Assembly: GCA_002479255.1 (NCBI GenBank)
Contig: DLMJ01000044.1
Location: forward strand, 18,386 to 82,385
DNA: 64,000 nt
Source of the DNA: Candidatus Binatus soli
GTDB taxonomy: Bacteria > Desulfobacterota > Binatia > Binatales > Binataceae
Direction of reading: 5' to 3'
Position 1 is the first letter of the stretch. Each line of letters begins with the position of its first letter. Both the position numbers and the translations under genes were made by a program. Shown here one piece after another: positions 25,712-34,859 of this stretch. The notes under the pieces are model-generated. The model searched no databases and had not been told where the DNA came from. It saw only the letters and a list, made by a program, of their open reading frames with translations.

Positions 25712-26218
25712 GAACCCGAGAAGTTTAATCTGCAACTGGTCGAGGAAGATCAGGTCGATCCGATTCGGCTGGGGCTATCCGCGCCGCACAAAGTGCTGGT
25801 TGCGATCCGCGACCCCAACAATCTCGCGCATTTGCATCGCTACTTGTCCGAGCCTGACAACGCGGAACTGATTGCAATGACCGTCCGCACCGAGCGGGGT
25901 CTCGCCTCGAGCGAGGGCGCGCAGGTCTTCACCGACCACGAGGAAAAGCTCTTCAGCAAGGTGGTCAAGGTGTGCGAGGACCACGGCCGCGCCGTGACGC
26001 CTCTGGTCACGGTCTCCAACGACCAGATTTACGCGATCGCGCGGATGGCCTACCTGTTGCACGTTGATGAAGTCGTTATGGGTGTGTCGGAGCGCTTCCA
26101 TCCTGACGTGCAGTTGGAGAACTTCGCGATGCATTGGGGATCGCTCGGCGACTCGGACGAGCATCACGTAAAAGTGCGCGTGCTCTCCGATACCCGCGAC
26201 ATCCGGGCGGAAATCTGA
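25712..26218 (+). CDS. USP-like cytoplasmic domain in frame with the upstream permease
   Basis: Open in the same frame right after the permease TAG. The first residues, EPEKFNLQLVEEDQVDPIRL, look like the conserved linker that joins APC permeases to a C-terminal alpha/beta domain, and the domain itself begins at HKVLVAIRDPNNLAHLHRYL. It has the alternating strand/helix pattern of universal-stress-like domains (ELIAMTVRTERG, VTPLVTVSND, EVVMGVSERF). As a separate protein it could only begin at GTG 25793 (141 residues, no obvious ribosome site), which would lose the linker, a sign that it evolved as a fusion. It may sense a nucleotide or redox state for the transporter; that is inference. Confidence 0.7.
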   Translation, partial: EPEKFNLQLVEEDQVDPIRLGLSAPHKVLVAIRDPNNLAHLHRYLSEPDNAELIAMTVRTERGLASSEGAQVFTDHEEKLFSKVVKVCEDHGRAVTPLVTVSNDQIYAIARMAYLLHVDEVVMGVSERFHPDVQLENFAMHWGSLGDSDEHHVKVRVLSDTRDIRAEI

Positions 26219-26270
26219 TTTTAAACCTCGCGCAACAGAAGAAACGCTTGCAAGACCTCATCGAATCGCT

Positions 26271-26552
26271 GTGAAGTTCCGCCACGCCGCCGCCCTCGCG
26301 CTCGTGGGCTGGTATTTGATGCTGCCCCCGCTAACCCCGAACGGGCGATGGATCGATACGACTGCGCCGCTCAGCGCATGGTACAAGGTGAAACCTCCGT
26401 ATGCGTCAAGGGATGACTGCGAGACCGCGAAAAACGGAATGATTGCACTGCACAGCCCGAATCCTTCAAGTCCCTCGGAGCAACTGAGGCTCAAGAGCGA
26501 GGAAGCCGCTCTTTGCGTCCCGTCGAATGATCCCCGTCTCTTCGCATATTAG
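26271..26552 (+). CDS. Small secreted protein, hypothetical
   Basis: Encodes 93 residues starting at GTG 26271. It has a signal-like start (MKFRHAAALALVGWYLMLPP), then a hydrophilic region with two Cys (DDCETAKNGM and ALCVPS), suggesting one disulfide in the periplasm. The DDCETAKN stretch resembles small exported proteins common in rhizobia-like and other soil bacteria, but I cannot name a family. It sits 52 bases after the USP-like domain and could be in the same transcript. Confidence 0.5.
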   Translation: MKFRHAAALALVGWYLMLPPLTPNGRWIDTTAPLSAWYKVKPPYASRDDCETAKNGMIALHSPNPSSPSEQLRLKSEEAALCVPSNDPRLFAY

Positions 26553-26989
26553 ATCACTGCCTGGGCGCCGGCACTGGTTCAGTTTTGGGGATGAACTATT
26601 CAGCCTGACCCCGCCCGATTGGTGTGCTATGCGTACGGTATGGACAACCGTCAGGGTGCCCCATACTCGCTGGCGTCGCCCGAAATCGGGCGACGCCAGC
26701 TTCCGGCAGAAATAATTTCTGACGGAACGAAACTAGCCATAGATGGGAGCCCGTCCCAAAACCACTACGGGTGGTATAAATTGCTCTTTTCCGCCCTTTT
26801 CGATCACTCAAAATCGCGCCCGTCGCAGTCTGAGCTTCGAGCGAGCGCAACCAGTTGCGCAATGACGGGCACTGGTTGGGTTTGTCTGGCTGGCAAACTG
26901 AACCAGTGCGCCGCCGCCATCCCTTCCATTGGCTGCGTGCCGGATGTTAACGTCCGCTGACCGGTTTTTTTCTCAAGACGGTCTGAAAA
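26553..26989. other. 437-base intergenic region packed with inverted repeats
   Basis: No gene is supported. Inverted repeats occupy most of 26569-26909: a 15-bp perfect pair at the edges (26571-26585 with 26895-26909), a 15-bp hairpin at 26669-26700, an imperfect 13-bp hairpin at 26701-26727, ACCAC/GTGGT around 26761-26775, GCGCAAC/GTTGCGC at 26845-26860 and GCACTGGTT/AACCAGTGC at 26869-26909. This could be a miniature inverted-repeat element or a structured RNA upstream of the kinase-amt operon. See findings. Confidence 0.5.
26669..26700. repeat. Perfect 15-bp hairpin
   Basis: GCTGGCGTCGCCCGA (26669-26683) is followed after two A bases by its exact reverse complement (26686-26700). Immediately next to it is a second, imperfect inverted repeat (26701-26727, one mismatch in 13). 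Both are intergenic; no T-run follows the first. Confidence 0.7.
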
Positions 26990-28006
26990 ATGCACGAGGT
27001 CGGCGTTGGTGAAAACCTCGATCAGTACAAATTGATCGAGGTGATCGCGCGCAGCGGGATGGCGTCGATCTTCAAAGCTATCGATCAAGTCGACGGCGCG
27101 ACCGTCGCGATCAAAGTCCCTTACATGCAGTTTGAGAGCGACGTGGTCTTCTACGGACGCTTTCAGCGCGAAGAAGAAGTCGGGCGCCGCCTCAACCATC
27201 CCGGCATCATCAAGGTTCTCACACCCACGCGCAAAAGCCGCATGTATATCGCGATGGAGTACGTCGAGGGTTCCTCGCTGCGCGCGATGATGCGCGAACC
27301 CGGCGGGCTATCGGTGGAAAAGGCGCTCGACCTCGCACGACAGTTGGCGGAGACGCTTGTGTACATGCACGGTGAAGGCGTGGTGCATCGCGATTTGAAG
27401 CCGGAAAACGTTTTGGTGACGGCCGAAGGCCGGACCAGGATCATGGATTTCGGAATCGCACTCGACGAATCCGCGCGGCGGCTGACGTGGTCCGGCCTGT
27501 CGTCGACCATCGGCACGCCTGACTACATGGCGCCCGAACAGGTCAGCGGCCGGCGCGGCGACGTTCGCACCGACATCTATTCGCTGGGCGTGATTCTCTA
27601 CGAGATGCTGACCGGCCACCTGCCGCACTCAGGGCCCAACGTTTACAACGTGATGCGCGCGAAGACCGCGGAAGATCCGCAGCCGCCAACCGCATTCAAG
27701 CCCGATCTCGATCCGCATCTGGAGGAGATCATCCTTCACGCGATCGAGCGCTCTCCGCGTGACCGCTATGCGAGCGCGGCCGAGATGCTTGCGGACCTGC
27801 GCGATCCGTCGCGCGTCGTTCCCAAGGGCCGCGCGCAGAACCTCCATCCACGCAGCCTCGCGCTGCAGCGCGCCCGTCGTACGGCCGGGTACGTGCTGTT
27901 TTTCACGTCGCTCATCGGGATCTTTGTATTTCTGATTTGGCTTGCAAACCGTTACCCGGCGTCGCCGACTCCCGCGCGCCGGTCATATCGAGGGCAGGTG
28001 AGATGA
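26990..28006 (+). CDS. Membrane-anchored serine/threonine protein kinase
   Basis: Encodes 338 residues. The kinase domain (about 10-270) shows a divergent Gly-rich loop (IARSGMASIFKA), the VAIK lysine, GEGVVHRDLKPENVL with catalytic Asp, IMDFGIALDE (DFG) and GTPDYMAPEQVSGRRGDVRTDIYSLGVILYEMLTGHLP (activation segment). All catalytic residues are intact, so it should be active. A single membrane helix near residues 305-327 (TAGYVLFFTSLIGIFVFLIW) anchors it with the kinase in the cytoplasm; there is no extracellular PASTA-type sensor. Its stop overlaps the amt start by ATGA (28003-28006), so it is translationally coupled to the ammonium transporter, which may be its target (inference). Confidence 0.92.
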   Translation: MHEVGVGENLDQYKLIEVIARSGMASIFKAIDQVDGATVAIKVPYMQFESDVVFYGRFQREEEVGRRLNHPGIIKVLTPTRKSRMYIAMEYVEGSSLRAMMREPGGLSVEKALDLARQLAETLVYMHGEGVVHRDLKPENVLVTAEGRTRIMDFGIALDESARRLTWSGLSSTIGTPDYMAPEQVSGRRGDVRTDIYSLGVILYEMLTGHLPHSGPNVYNVMRAKTAEDPQPPTAFKPDLDPHLEEIILHAIERSPRDRYASAAEMLADLRDPSRVVPKGRAQNLHPRSLALQRARRTAGYVLFFTSLIGIFVFLIWLANRYPASPTPARRSYRGQVR

Positions 28007-29436
28007 TGCCGAGACGATCGCAACTCGGATTGGCCGCCGCCGCTTTCGCCGCGCTGACGCTATTTTCGCCGCTGGCGCGCGCGCAGACTGCCGCGTCGTC
28101 GCCGCCGCTGGACAATTCTCTGAACCTCGCGTGGCTGCTGGTCGCGGGGTTCCTGGTGATGTTCATGCAGCTCGGATTCGCAATGGTGGAGACGGGGTTC
28201 ACGCGCTCCAAGAACGCGGTCAATACCATGGCGATGAACCTGATCATCTACCCGATCGGCATCATCGGCTTCTGGCTCACCGGCTACGGTTTCATGATGG
28301 GCGGCGTCGCGCACTGGCCCTCACTTGGCATGGCCGCGATCGGCCATCACGAGCTGTCGATCACGATCGGCGCGCATTCGTATGGAATCATCGGGTTCAG
28401 CAAGTTCGCGCTGCTCAACGTCGGTCGCGATCCCGCCAGCCTGGGCATGTTTCTATTCTCGCTCGTTTTCATGGACACCGCCGCGACCATTCCGACGGGC
28501 GCGATGGCGGAGCGATGGAAGTTCAAAGCGTTCTTCATCTACGGACTGTTCATGTCGATGTTCCTGTATCCGTTGTACGGCAACTGGGTTTGGGGCGGAG
28601 GATGGCTCTCGCAGCTCGGCATGAACCTGGGCCTGGGCCACGGCCATCTGGATTTCGCCGGATCGTCGGTCGTGCACATGACGGGCGGAGTGGCCGGCCT
28701 CGCCGGCGCTTACATGGTGGGTCCGCGCATCGGAAAGTTCCGCCGCGACGGCGCCATCGGCGCGTTGCCCGGACATAACCTGCCCATGGCCATCAGCGGA
28801 ACGTTGATTCTCGCGTTCGGATGGTTCGGCTTCAACGCCGGCTCGACGCTAGCCGCATCGGATCCCCGAATCGCGATCATCGCGGTGAACACCATGCTCT
28901 CCTCGGCGGCCGGCGCGCTCGCGGCGCTGCTCTATCTATGGCATCGCTACAACAAACCCGACGTTGCGATCGCCTGCAACGGTCTGCTGGGCGGACTCGT
29001 CGCAATCACCGCCCCGTGCGCATTCGTAACGCCCGCGGCGGCTGTGCTGATTGGCGTGATCGCGGGCCTGCTGGTCGTGTGGGCGGTGCTTGAACTCGAA
29101 CTCCGCTTTCGAATCGACGATCCCGTCGGCGCGGTCGCCGTGCACGGCGCGTGCGGAATATGGGGCGCGCTGGCGCTTGGTCTGTTTGCCGACGGCACCT
29201 ACGGCGACGGATGGAACGGTGTCGCGGGTCCCGTGCGCGGCCTGCTCTACGGCGACGCGGGTCAATTTTTCGCCCAGTTGATCGGTGTCACGGTGAACGT
29301 GGTCGTGGTTTTCGGCCTTGCGATCCTGTTCTTCAAGATCGTCGAGCGCACGGTGGGCAACCGCGTGCTGGTGGAAGTGGAATGGTCGGGACTGGATGCG
29401 CTTGAGATGGGAAGCGACGCCTATCCACATTCGTAG
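28003..29436 (+). CDS. amt: Ammonium transporter Amt
   Basis: Encodes 477 residues. A signal peptide (LGLAAAAFAALTLFSPLARAQ) precedes about 11 membrane helices. The twin-His pore residues are visible in SSVVHMTGGVAGLAG and VGAVAVHGACGIWGA, together with the periplasmic Phe/Trp gate region (FMDTAATIPTGAMAERW) and the conserved DFAGSSVVH Asp. The C-terminal tail is long and charged (VERTVGNRVLVEVEWSGLDALEM), as in PII-regulated transporters, but no glnK lies next to it; instead the upstream partner is a Ser/Thr kinase overlapping by four bases. Two ATGs (28003, 28006) are possible. The Lrp-gltBD cluster follows 225 bases downstream. Confidence 0.95.
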   Translation: MMPRRSQLGLAAAAFAALTLFSPLARAQTAASSPPLDNSLNLAWLLVAGFLVMFMQLGFAMVETGFTRSKNAVNTMAMNLIIYPIGIIGFWLTGYGFMMGGVAHWPSLGMAAIGHHELSITIGAHSYGIIGFSKFALLNVGRDPASLGMFLFSLVFMDTAATIPTGAMAERWKFKAFFIYGLFMSMFLYPLYGNWVWGGGWLSQLGMNLGLGHGHLDFAGSSVVHMTGGVAGLAGAYMVGPRIGKFRRDGAIGALPGHNLPMAISGTLILAFGWFGFNAGSTLAASDPRIAIIAVNTMLSSAAGALAALLYLWHRYNKPDVAIACNGLLGGLVAITAPCAFVTPAAAVLIGVIAGLLVVWAVLELELRFRIDDPVGAVAVHGACGIWGALALGLFADGTYGDGWNGVAGPVRGLLYGDAGQFFAQLIGVTVNVVVVFGLAILFFKIVERTVGNRVLVEVEWSGLDALEMGSDAYPHS

Positions 29437-29606
29437 TTGGTCGGGGGTTCGGCGGATGCGGCGTGTTACCTGAGCGATCGCGCTTGCATCCCAACAATCG
29501 CACTATGGGTGAGCGGCAATCGCTCATTTAGACCTATATTTCGTCGGTGCACAGCATACGGACCTGCACAAACTCATGTTTTACTAACTCAAATCCTTAT
29601 AAACAC

Positions 29607-29635
29607 TTGACAGGCTTTCGCTTTCCACCTATCTT
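29607..29635 (+). promoter_or_regulatory. Sigma-70-like promoter for lrp-gltB
   Basis: TTGACA (29607-29612), a 17-base spacer and TATCTT (29630-29635) lie in an AT-rich stretch 26 bases before the Lrp start. This is the clearest promoter in the nitrogen block and would serve the Lrp-gltB(-gltD) transcript. Confidence 0.55.
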
Positions 29636-29661
29636 CATCGTCACTCGACGAGGATAACCTT

Positions 29662-30225
29662 ATGAAATTCGACGGAGATTCCCCCGAACTCGATGCCATT
29701 GATCTGCAGATTATCGGCCTCCTGCAGGAACACGGCCGCATTCCGCTCGTCAAGCTCGGAGAGCAAGTCGGGCTTTCGGCGCCGTCGGTGAACGAACGCG
29801 TCAAAAAACTCGAAGACGGCGGAGTTATCACCGGCTATCACGCTGCCGTCGATGCGACCCGCCTCGGCAAGGACGTCACCGCGTTTATCGGCGTGTCGAT
29901 TTCTCATCCCAAAACAATCTCGCTGTTCAAGGAATCCGTCGCACTGCTCGACGACGTGCTCGAATGCCATCACGTCACCGGTCAGCACACGCTCCTGCTG
30001 AAAATCAAAACCGACAACACTTCGTCGCTCGAGCGGCTGATCAGTGCGATCCGCTCGATCGAGGGAGTGGCGCGGACGGAGACGATGGTGGTGCTGTCGA
30101 CGCATACCGAGCGCGGCTTGATTTCGGTGCATCCCAACGGCGACTCGCACGAGCCTGCCAACGGCAGGCGCCATCGCCACGGCGCCGCGAAATCTGCGCC
30201 CCCGGAACCGAGACGGGTGTCATGA
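29662..30225 (+). CDS. Lrp/AsnC family transcriptional regulator
   Basis: Encodes 187 residues, longer than the usual 150-165. The N-terminal HTH is clear ([52 protein letters not shown]), followed by the RAM ligand domain ([27 protein letters not shown], with GxxD-like turns, and [15 protein letters not shown]). A basic/His-rich tail of about 30 residues ([12 protein letters not shown]) is extra. Lrp-type proteins sense amino acids, and Lrp is a classical activator of gltBDF in E. coli, so regulation of the adjacent gltB is expected. Its stop overlaps the gltB start by ATGA (30222-30225), so regulator and large GOGAT subunit are made from one message. Confidence 0.9.
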   Translation: MKFDGDSPELDAIDLQIIGLLQEHGRIPLVKLGEQVGLSAPSVNERVKKLEDGGVITGYHAAVDATRLGKDVTAFIGVSISHPKTISLFKESVALLDDVLECHHVTGQHTLLLKIKTDNTSSLERLISAIRSIEGVARTETMVVLSTHTERGLISVHPNGDSHEPANGRRHRHGAAKSAPPEPRRVS

Positions 30226-33200
30226 TGCACAACTACCGAAGCATTCCGAAGGCGCAGGGCCTCTACGATCCCGCCCATGAGCACGACGCGTGCGGCGTCG
30301 GCTTCGTCGTCAACATCAAGGGCGAGCGCTCGCATGACATCGTGGCTAAAGCGCTGCAGGTGCTCGACAACCTGACCCATCGCGGCGCGTGCGGATGCGA
30401 TCCGCGCACGGGAGACGGCGCTGGAATCCTGCTGCAGATTCCGCACGACTTTTTCTCGAGCGAAGCGGCCCGGCTCGGCTTCGAGCTGCCCGCGCCCGGC
30501 GAATACGGCGTGGGCCAGGTTTTCCTGCCGCTCGACACAGTCAAGCGCAAAGACTGCGAGGAGGCGTTCGAGAGAATCGTCAACGAGGAAGGTCAGCGTC
30601 TGCTCGGATGGCGCGACGTGCCGGTGGTTGAATCCGCATGCGGCGATATCGCGCGGCGCGGGATGCCCGCAATCCGCCAGGTCTTCATCGCGCGCAGCCC
30701 GGACTTGGCCGACGCCGAGGCGCTCGAGCGCAAGCTGTACGTAATTCGCAAGCGCGCCACTTCAGAGGCGGAAAAACTCGGCCTCTTCGATCCGGAACTG
30801 TTTTATTTCTGCAGCCTCTCGGCGCTGACCGTCGTTTATAAGGGTCAGCTCATCTCGACGCAAATCCCGCAGTTCTTCCCCGATTTGCTAAATGGCGCCA
30901 TCAAGACCGCGCTCGCCATGGTCCATCAGCGCTTCTCGACCAACACGTTCCCGAGCTGGGACCGGGCCCATCCCTACCGCTTCATGTCGCACAACGGCGA
31001 GATCAACACGCTGCGCGGCAATATCAACTGGATGCACGCGCGCGAGAAGCTTTTCTCTTCACCGCTGTTCGGCGACGACATCAAGAAGCTGTTGCCGATC
31101 GTCGAGCCCAACGGCAGCGACTCCGCAACCTTCGACAATTGTCTCGAACTGCTGGTTCGCACCGGACGTTCGCTGCCGCACGCCGTGATGATGATGATTC
31201 CGGAAGCGTGGCAGAACGACGCGCAGATGAGCGACGGCAAGCGCGCTTTCTACCGCTTCCATTCATGCATGATGGAACCGTGGGACGGCCCCGCGTCGAT
31301 CGCGTTCACTGACGGTATCAGAATCGGCGCGGTGCTCGATCGCAACGGCCTTCGTCCATCGCGCTACACGGTGACGAAGGACGGACTGGTCGTGATGGCG
31401 TCCGAGACCGGCGTCCTCGACATCGCGCCGGAGAACGTCGCCCTCAAGGGGCGGCTGCAGCCCGGCCGAATGTTTCTCGTCGATACCGCGCTGGGCAGAA
31501 TCGTGCAGGACGAAGAGATCAAGAATTCGATGGCCGCGCGCCGGCCGTATCGCGCCTGGCTCGACGCCAATCTCGTCGCACTCGAGTCGCTCCCCGAGGC
31601 GAACGACAACGACACGCCTCCCGTTGACTTCTTCGAGGACAACGAGCTGCTGAAGCAGCAGCAATCGTTCGGCTATACGATCGAGGATCTTAAAATGATC
31701 CTCGCGCCGATGGCTACCAACGGCCAGGAGCCGGTCGGCTCGATGGGCACCGACACTCCGCTCGCCGTCCTGTCGAACAGACCCCAGCCGCTTTACAACT
31801 ACTTCAAGCAATTGTTCGCGCAGGTGACGAATCCGCCGATCGATCCGATTCGCGAGGAACTGGTGACCTCGACCGAAACGACAATCGGCGCCGAGGACAA
31901 TCTGTTCGAAGAATCGCCGCTTCATTGCCGCCAGCTTCAACTCAAGCAGCCCATTCTCACCAACCAGGAACTACAAAGGATCAAACGGCTGGCCGTCGAG
32001 GGCCTGCGCACCGTCACGCTTCCCACGCTCTACCGCGTTGATGACGGCGAAGACGGGCTTCGCGCCGCGCTCGACGCGCTTTGCCGCGCCGCTTCGGACG
32101 CGATCGAATCCGGCTACACGATAATCGTGCTGTCGGATCGTGGCGTAAACGCGGACTACGCCGCCATTCCGGCGCTGCTCGCGACCGGAGCCGTGCATCA
32201 TCATCTGATTCGCGAAGGGACGCGCACCCGGGTCGGCCTGGTCGTCGAGTCGGGAGAACCGCGCGAGGCGATGCATTTCTGCCTGCTGGTCGGCTACGGC
32301 GCGGGCGCCGTTAATCCGTACCTCGCGTACGCGACGATGGCGGGAATGATTCGCAACGGCCAGCTCCGGGACATCGACGAAGACACCGCCGTCCACAACT
32401 TCACCAAGGCCGTCTCCAAGAGCATGACGAAGGTCGCGTCCAAGATGGGGATCTCGACGACGCAGAGTTACCGCGGTGCGCAGATCTTCGAGGCGATCGG
32501 ATTGGCGAAGGACGTGATCGACAAGTACTTCACCTGGACGCCGTCGCGCGTGGCAGGCGTCGGCCTCGGCGCGATCGCGCGCGAGACCGCTGCGCGTCAC
32601 ACCTACGCGTTCAAGGTGGCGGCGAATCTCGACGGCGATCTCGATGTCGGCGGCCAGTACCAGTGGCGCCGCGCCGGCGAGTTCCACATGTACAACCCGA
32701 ACACGATCGCCAGGCTGCAGCATTCCGTGCGCTCGGGGAATTACCGGCTGTTTAAGGACTACACCAGGGCGGTTGACGAGCAGAGTCGCTCGCTCACCAC
32801 GCTTCGCTCGCTGTTCAAGTTCAATTCCGATCGGCCGCCCGTGCCGCTCGAGGAAGTCGAGCCGGCCGCCGAGATCGTCAAACGCTTCAAAACCGGCGCG
32901 ATGTCGTTCGGATCGATCAGCAAAGAGGCGCACGAAACCCTCGCCATCGCCATGAACCGGATAGGCGGCAAGAGCAACACCGGCGAGGGCGGCGAGGACC
33001 CGGCGCGCTTCGTGCCCGATGCCAACGGCGATTGGCGCCGCAGCGCGATCAAACAGGTGGCCTCGGGGCGCTTCGGCGTCACCAGTCATTACCTGGTCAA
33101 CGCCGACGAACTCCAGATCAAGATGGCGCAGGGCGCCAAGCCCGGCGAGGGCGGCCAGCTTCCCGGTCACAAGGTTGACGATTTCATCGCGAAGATTCGC

Positions 33201-34787
33201 TACTCGACGCCCGGCGTGGGATTGATCTCTCCGCCGCCGCATCACGACATCTATTCGATCGAAGATCTCGCGCAGCTTATCCACGATCTCAAAAATTCCA
33301 ACAACCGCGCGCGCATCGGTGTCAAACTGGTCGCCGAGGTCGGCGTCGGCACCATCGCCGCCGGAGTCGCGAAGGCCAAGGCCGACGTCGTGCTGATCAG
33401 CGGTTACGACGGCGGCACCGGCGCGTCTCCCCTGCAATCGATCAAGCACGCGGGAGTTCCGTGGGAGCTGGGACTCGCCGAGACGCAGCAAACCCTGGTG
33501 ATGAACGGTCTGCGTGGACGCATTCGCATCGAGACCGACGGCCAGCTCAAGACCGGCCGCGACGTCGCCATCGCCGCTCTCCTCGGCGCCGAGGAATTCG
33601 GTTTCGCCAGCGCCGCGCTGGTCGCCTCGGGATGCATCATGATGCGTGTCTGCCATCTCAACACCTGCCCGGTCGGCATCGCTACGCAGGATCCGGTGCT
33701 CCGCGCGAAGTTCGCAGGCAAGCCCGAGCACGTCGTGAACTTCATGATGTTCATCGCGGACGAACTGCGCGAATACATGGCGCAGTTGGGCTTCCGCACC
33801 GTTGCCGAAATGGTTGGCCACGTCGAATGCCTGGACGCCAACGAAGCGATCGCGCATTGGAAGGCGCGCAACGTCGATCTGGCCAATATTCTTCGCCGTC
33901 CCGACGTCGGGCCGGACGAACCGCTGCATTGTGTCGAGCTACAGGATCATGGCCTCGGCGCCGCGCTCGACAACCAGATCATCGAGCTTGCAAAAGACGC
34001 GCTCGAGCATCGCAAGCCGGTCGAAATCCACCTTCCCATCCGCAACGTGAACCGCACCGTCGGCACGATGCTGTCGGCGGAAGTGTCGCGGCGCTTCGGC
34101 GCTGAAGGACTGCCGCCCTACACGGTTCAGATTCAGCTCAAAGGTTCGGCCGGTCAGAGTTTGGGCGCGTGGCTCGCGCCGGGAATCGCGCTTCATCTCG
34201 AGGGCGACGCGAACGACTACTGCGGCAAGGGACTGTCGGGCGGATTTATCTCGGTGCGTCCGCCAAAAGAAGCGACCTTCAAGGCCGAGGACAACATCGT
34301 TGTCGGCAACGTCGCGCTCTACGGCGCCACCGGCGGCGAAGCGTTTTTCCGCGGCGTAGCCGGCGAGCGATTCGCGGTGCGTAACAGCGGCGCGCACACG
34401 GTCGTCGAGGGAGTCGGCGACCATGGATGCGAGTACATGACGCGCGGCTTGGTCGTGGTTCTAGGCAAGACCGGCCGCAACTTCGCGGCCGGCATGAGCG
34501 GCGGCGTGGCGTACGTGCTTGACGAAGACGGCTCGTTCCCGTCGCGCTGCAACACCGGGATGGTCGAGTTGGGTCCGATCGGCAACCCGGACGAACTCAA
34601 GCAGTTGCATGCGCTGATCGTGCGGCACTTGCAGTACACGCAGAGCGCGGTCGCGCGGCGAGTCCTCGACAAGTGGGACGACTACGCTACGAAGTTTGTA
34701 AAAGTATTGCCGACTGAATATCGCATGGTGCTCGAACGGCAGCATCTCAACATGAATTCCGATCTCGCGCGGCTGGCCGCAGTTTAA
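30222..34787 (+). CDS. gltB: Glutamate synthase (GOGAT), large subunit
   Basis: Converts 2-oxoglutarate and glutamine to two glutamates. Encodes 1521 residues from ATG 30222, overlapping the Lrp stop. A 23-residue propeptide precedes the N-terminal nucleophile Cys24 (HDACGVGFV), after which the class II amidotransferase domain carries [17 protein letters not shown]. The FMN domain includes [21 protein letters not shown], and the 3Fe-4S cluster cysteines are in [17 protein letters not shown]. The GXGXG beta-helix domain closes the protein ([33 protein letters not shown]). The protein has the normal GltB size. It is followed by gltD after 72 bases. Confidence 0.97.
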   Translation: MMHNYRSIPKAQGLYDPAHEHDACGVGFVVNIKGERSHDIVAKALQVLDNLTHRGACGCDPRTGDGAGILLQIPHDFFSSEAARLGFELPAPGEYGVGQVFLPLDTVKRKDCEEAFERIVNEEGQRLLGWRDVPVVESACGDIARRGMPAIRQVFIARSPDLADAEALERKLYVIRKRATSEAEKLGLFDPELFYFCSLSALTVVYKGQLISTQIPQFFPDLLNGAIKTALAMVHQRFSTNTFPSWDRAHPYRFMSHNGEINTLRGNINWMHAREKLFSSPLFGDDIKKLLPIVEPNGSDSATFDNCLELLVRTGRSLPHAVMMMIPEAWQNDAQMSDGKRAFYRFHSCMMEPWDGPASIAFTDGIRIGAVLDRNGLRPSRYTVTKDGLVVMASETGVLDIAPENVALKGRLQPGRMFLVDTALGRIVQDEEIKNSMAARRPYRAWLDANLVALESLPEANDNDTPPVDFFEDNELLKQQQSFGYTIEDLKMILAPMATNGQEPVGSMGTDTPLAVLSNRPQPLYNYFKQLFAQVTNPPIDPIREELVTSTETTIGAEDNLFEESPLHCRQLQLKQPILTNQELQRIKRLAVEGLRTVTLPTLYRVDDGEDGLRAALDALCRAASDAIESGYTIIVLSDRGVNADYAAIPALLATGAVHHHLIREGTRTRVGLVVESGEPREAMHFCLLVGYGAGAVNPYLAYATMAGMIRNGQLRDIDEDTAVHNFTKAVSKSMTKVASKMGISTTQSYRGAQIFEAIGLAKDVIDKYFTWTPSRVAGVGLGAIARETAARHTYAFKVAANLDGDLDVGGQYQWRRAGEFHMYNPNTIARLQHSVRSGNYRLFKDYTRAVDEQSRSLTTLRSLFKFNSDRPPVPLEEVEPAAEIVKRFKTGAMSFGSISKEAHETLAIAMNRIGGKSNTGEGGEDPARFVPDANGDWRRSAIKQVASGRFGVTSHYLVNADELQIKMAQGAKPGEGGQLPGHKVDDFIAKIRYSTPGVGLISPPPHHDIYSIEDLAQLIHDLKNSNNRARIGVKLVAEVGVGTIAAGVAKAKADVVLISGYDGGTGASPLQSIKHAGVPWELGLAETQQTLVMNGLRGRIRIETDGQLKTGRDVAIAALLGAEEFGFASAALVASGCIMMRVCHLNTCPVGIATQDPVLRAKFAGKPEHVVNFMMFIADELREYMAQLGFRTVAEMVGHVECLDANEAIAHWKARNVDLANILRRPDVGPDEPLHCVELQDHGLGAALDNQIIELAKDALEHRKPVEIHLPIRNVNRTVGTMLSAEVSRRFGAEGLPPYTVQIQLKGSAGQSLGAWLAPGIALHLEGDANDYCGKGLSGGFISVRPPKEATFKAEDNIVVGNVALYGATGGEAFFRGVAGERFAVRNSGAHTVVEGVGDHGCEYMTRGLVVVLGKTGRNFAAGMSGGVAYVLDEDGSFPSRCNTGMVELGPIGNPDELKQLHALIVRHLQYTQSAVARRVLDKWDDYATKFVKVLPTEYRMVLERQHLNMNSDLARLAAV

Positions 34788-34814
34788 CCGGCGCTGGCAC
34801 GAGTGAGTAATCGA

Positions 34815-34826
34815 CTGACTAGTCAG
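34815..34826. promoter_or_regulatory. 12-bp perfect palindrome between gltB and gltD
   Basis: CTGACTAGTCAG is a perfect palindrome lying 34 bases before the gltD ATG. A near-repeat CTGACTC follows at 34835. It may be a regulator site or a weak mRNA structure that sets the GltD:GltB ratio. Confidence 0.3.
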
Positions 34827-34859
34827 AATTGACCTGACTCAGGGAGATCAACGGCTTCG

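Noticed and set aside
31971..33929. 652-codon minus-strand ORF opposite gltB
   Set aside because: Shadow of gltB, whose domains are complete and canonical.
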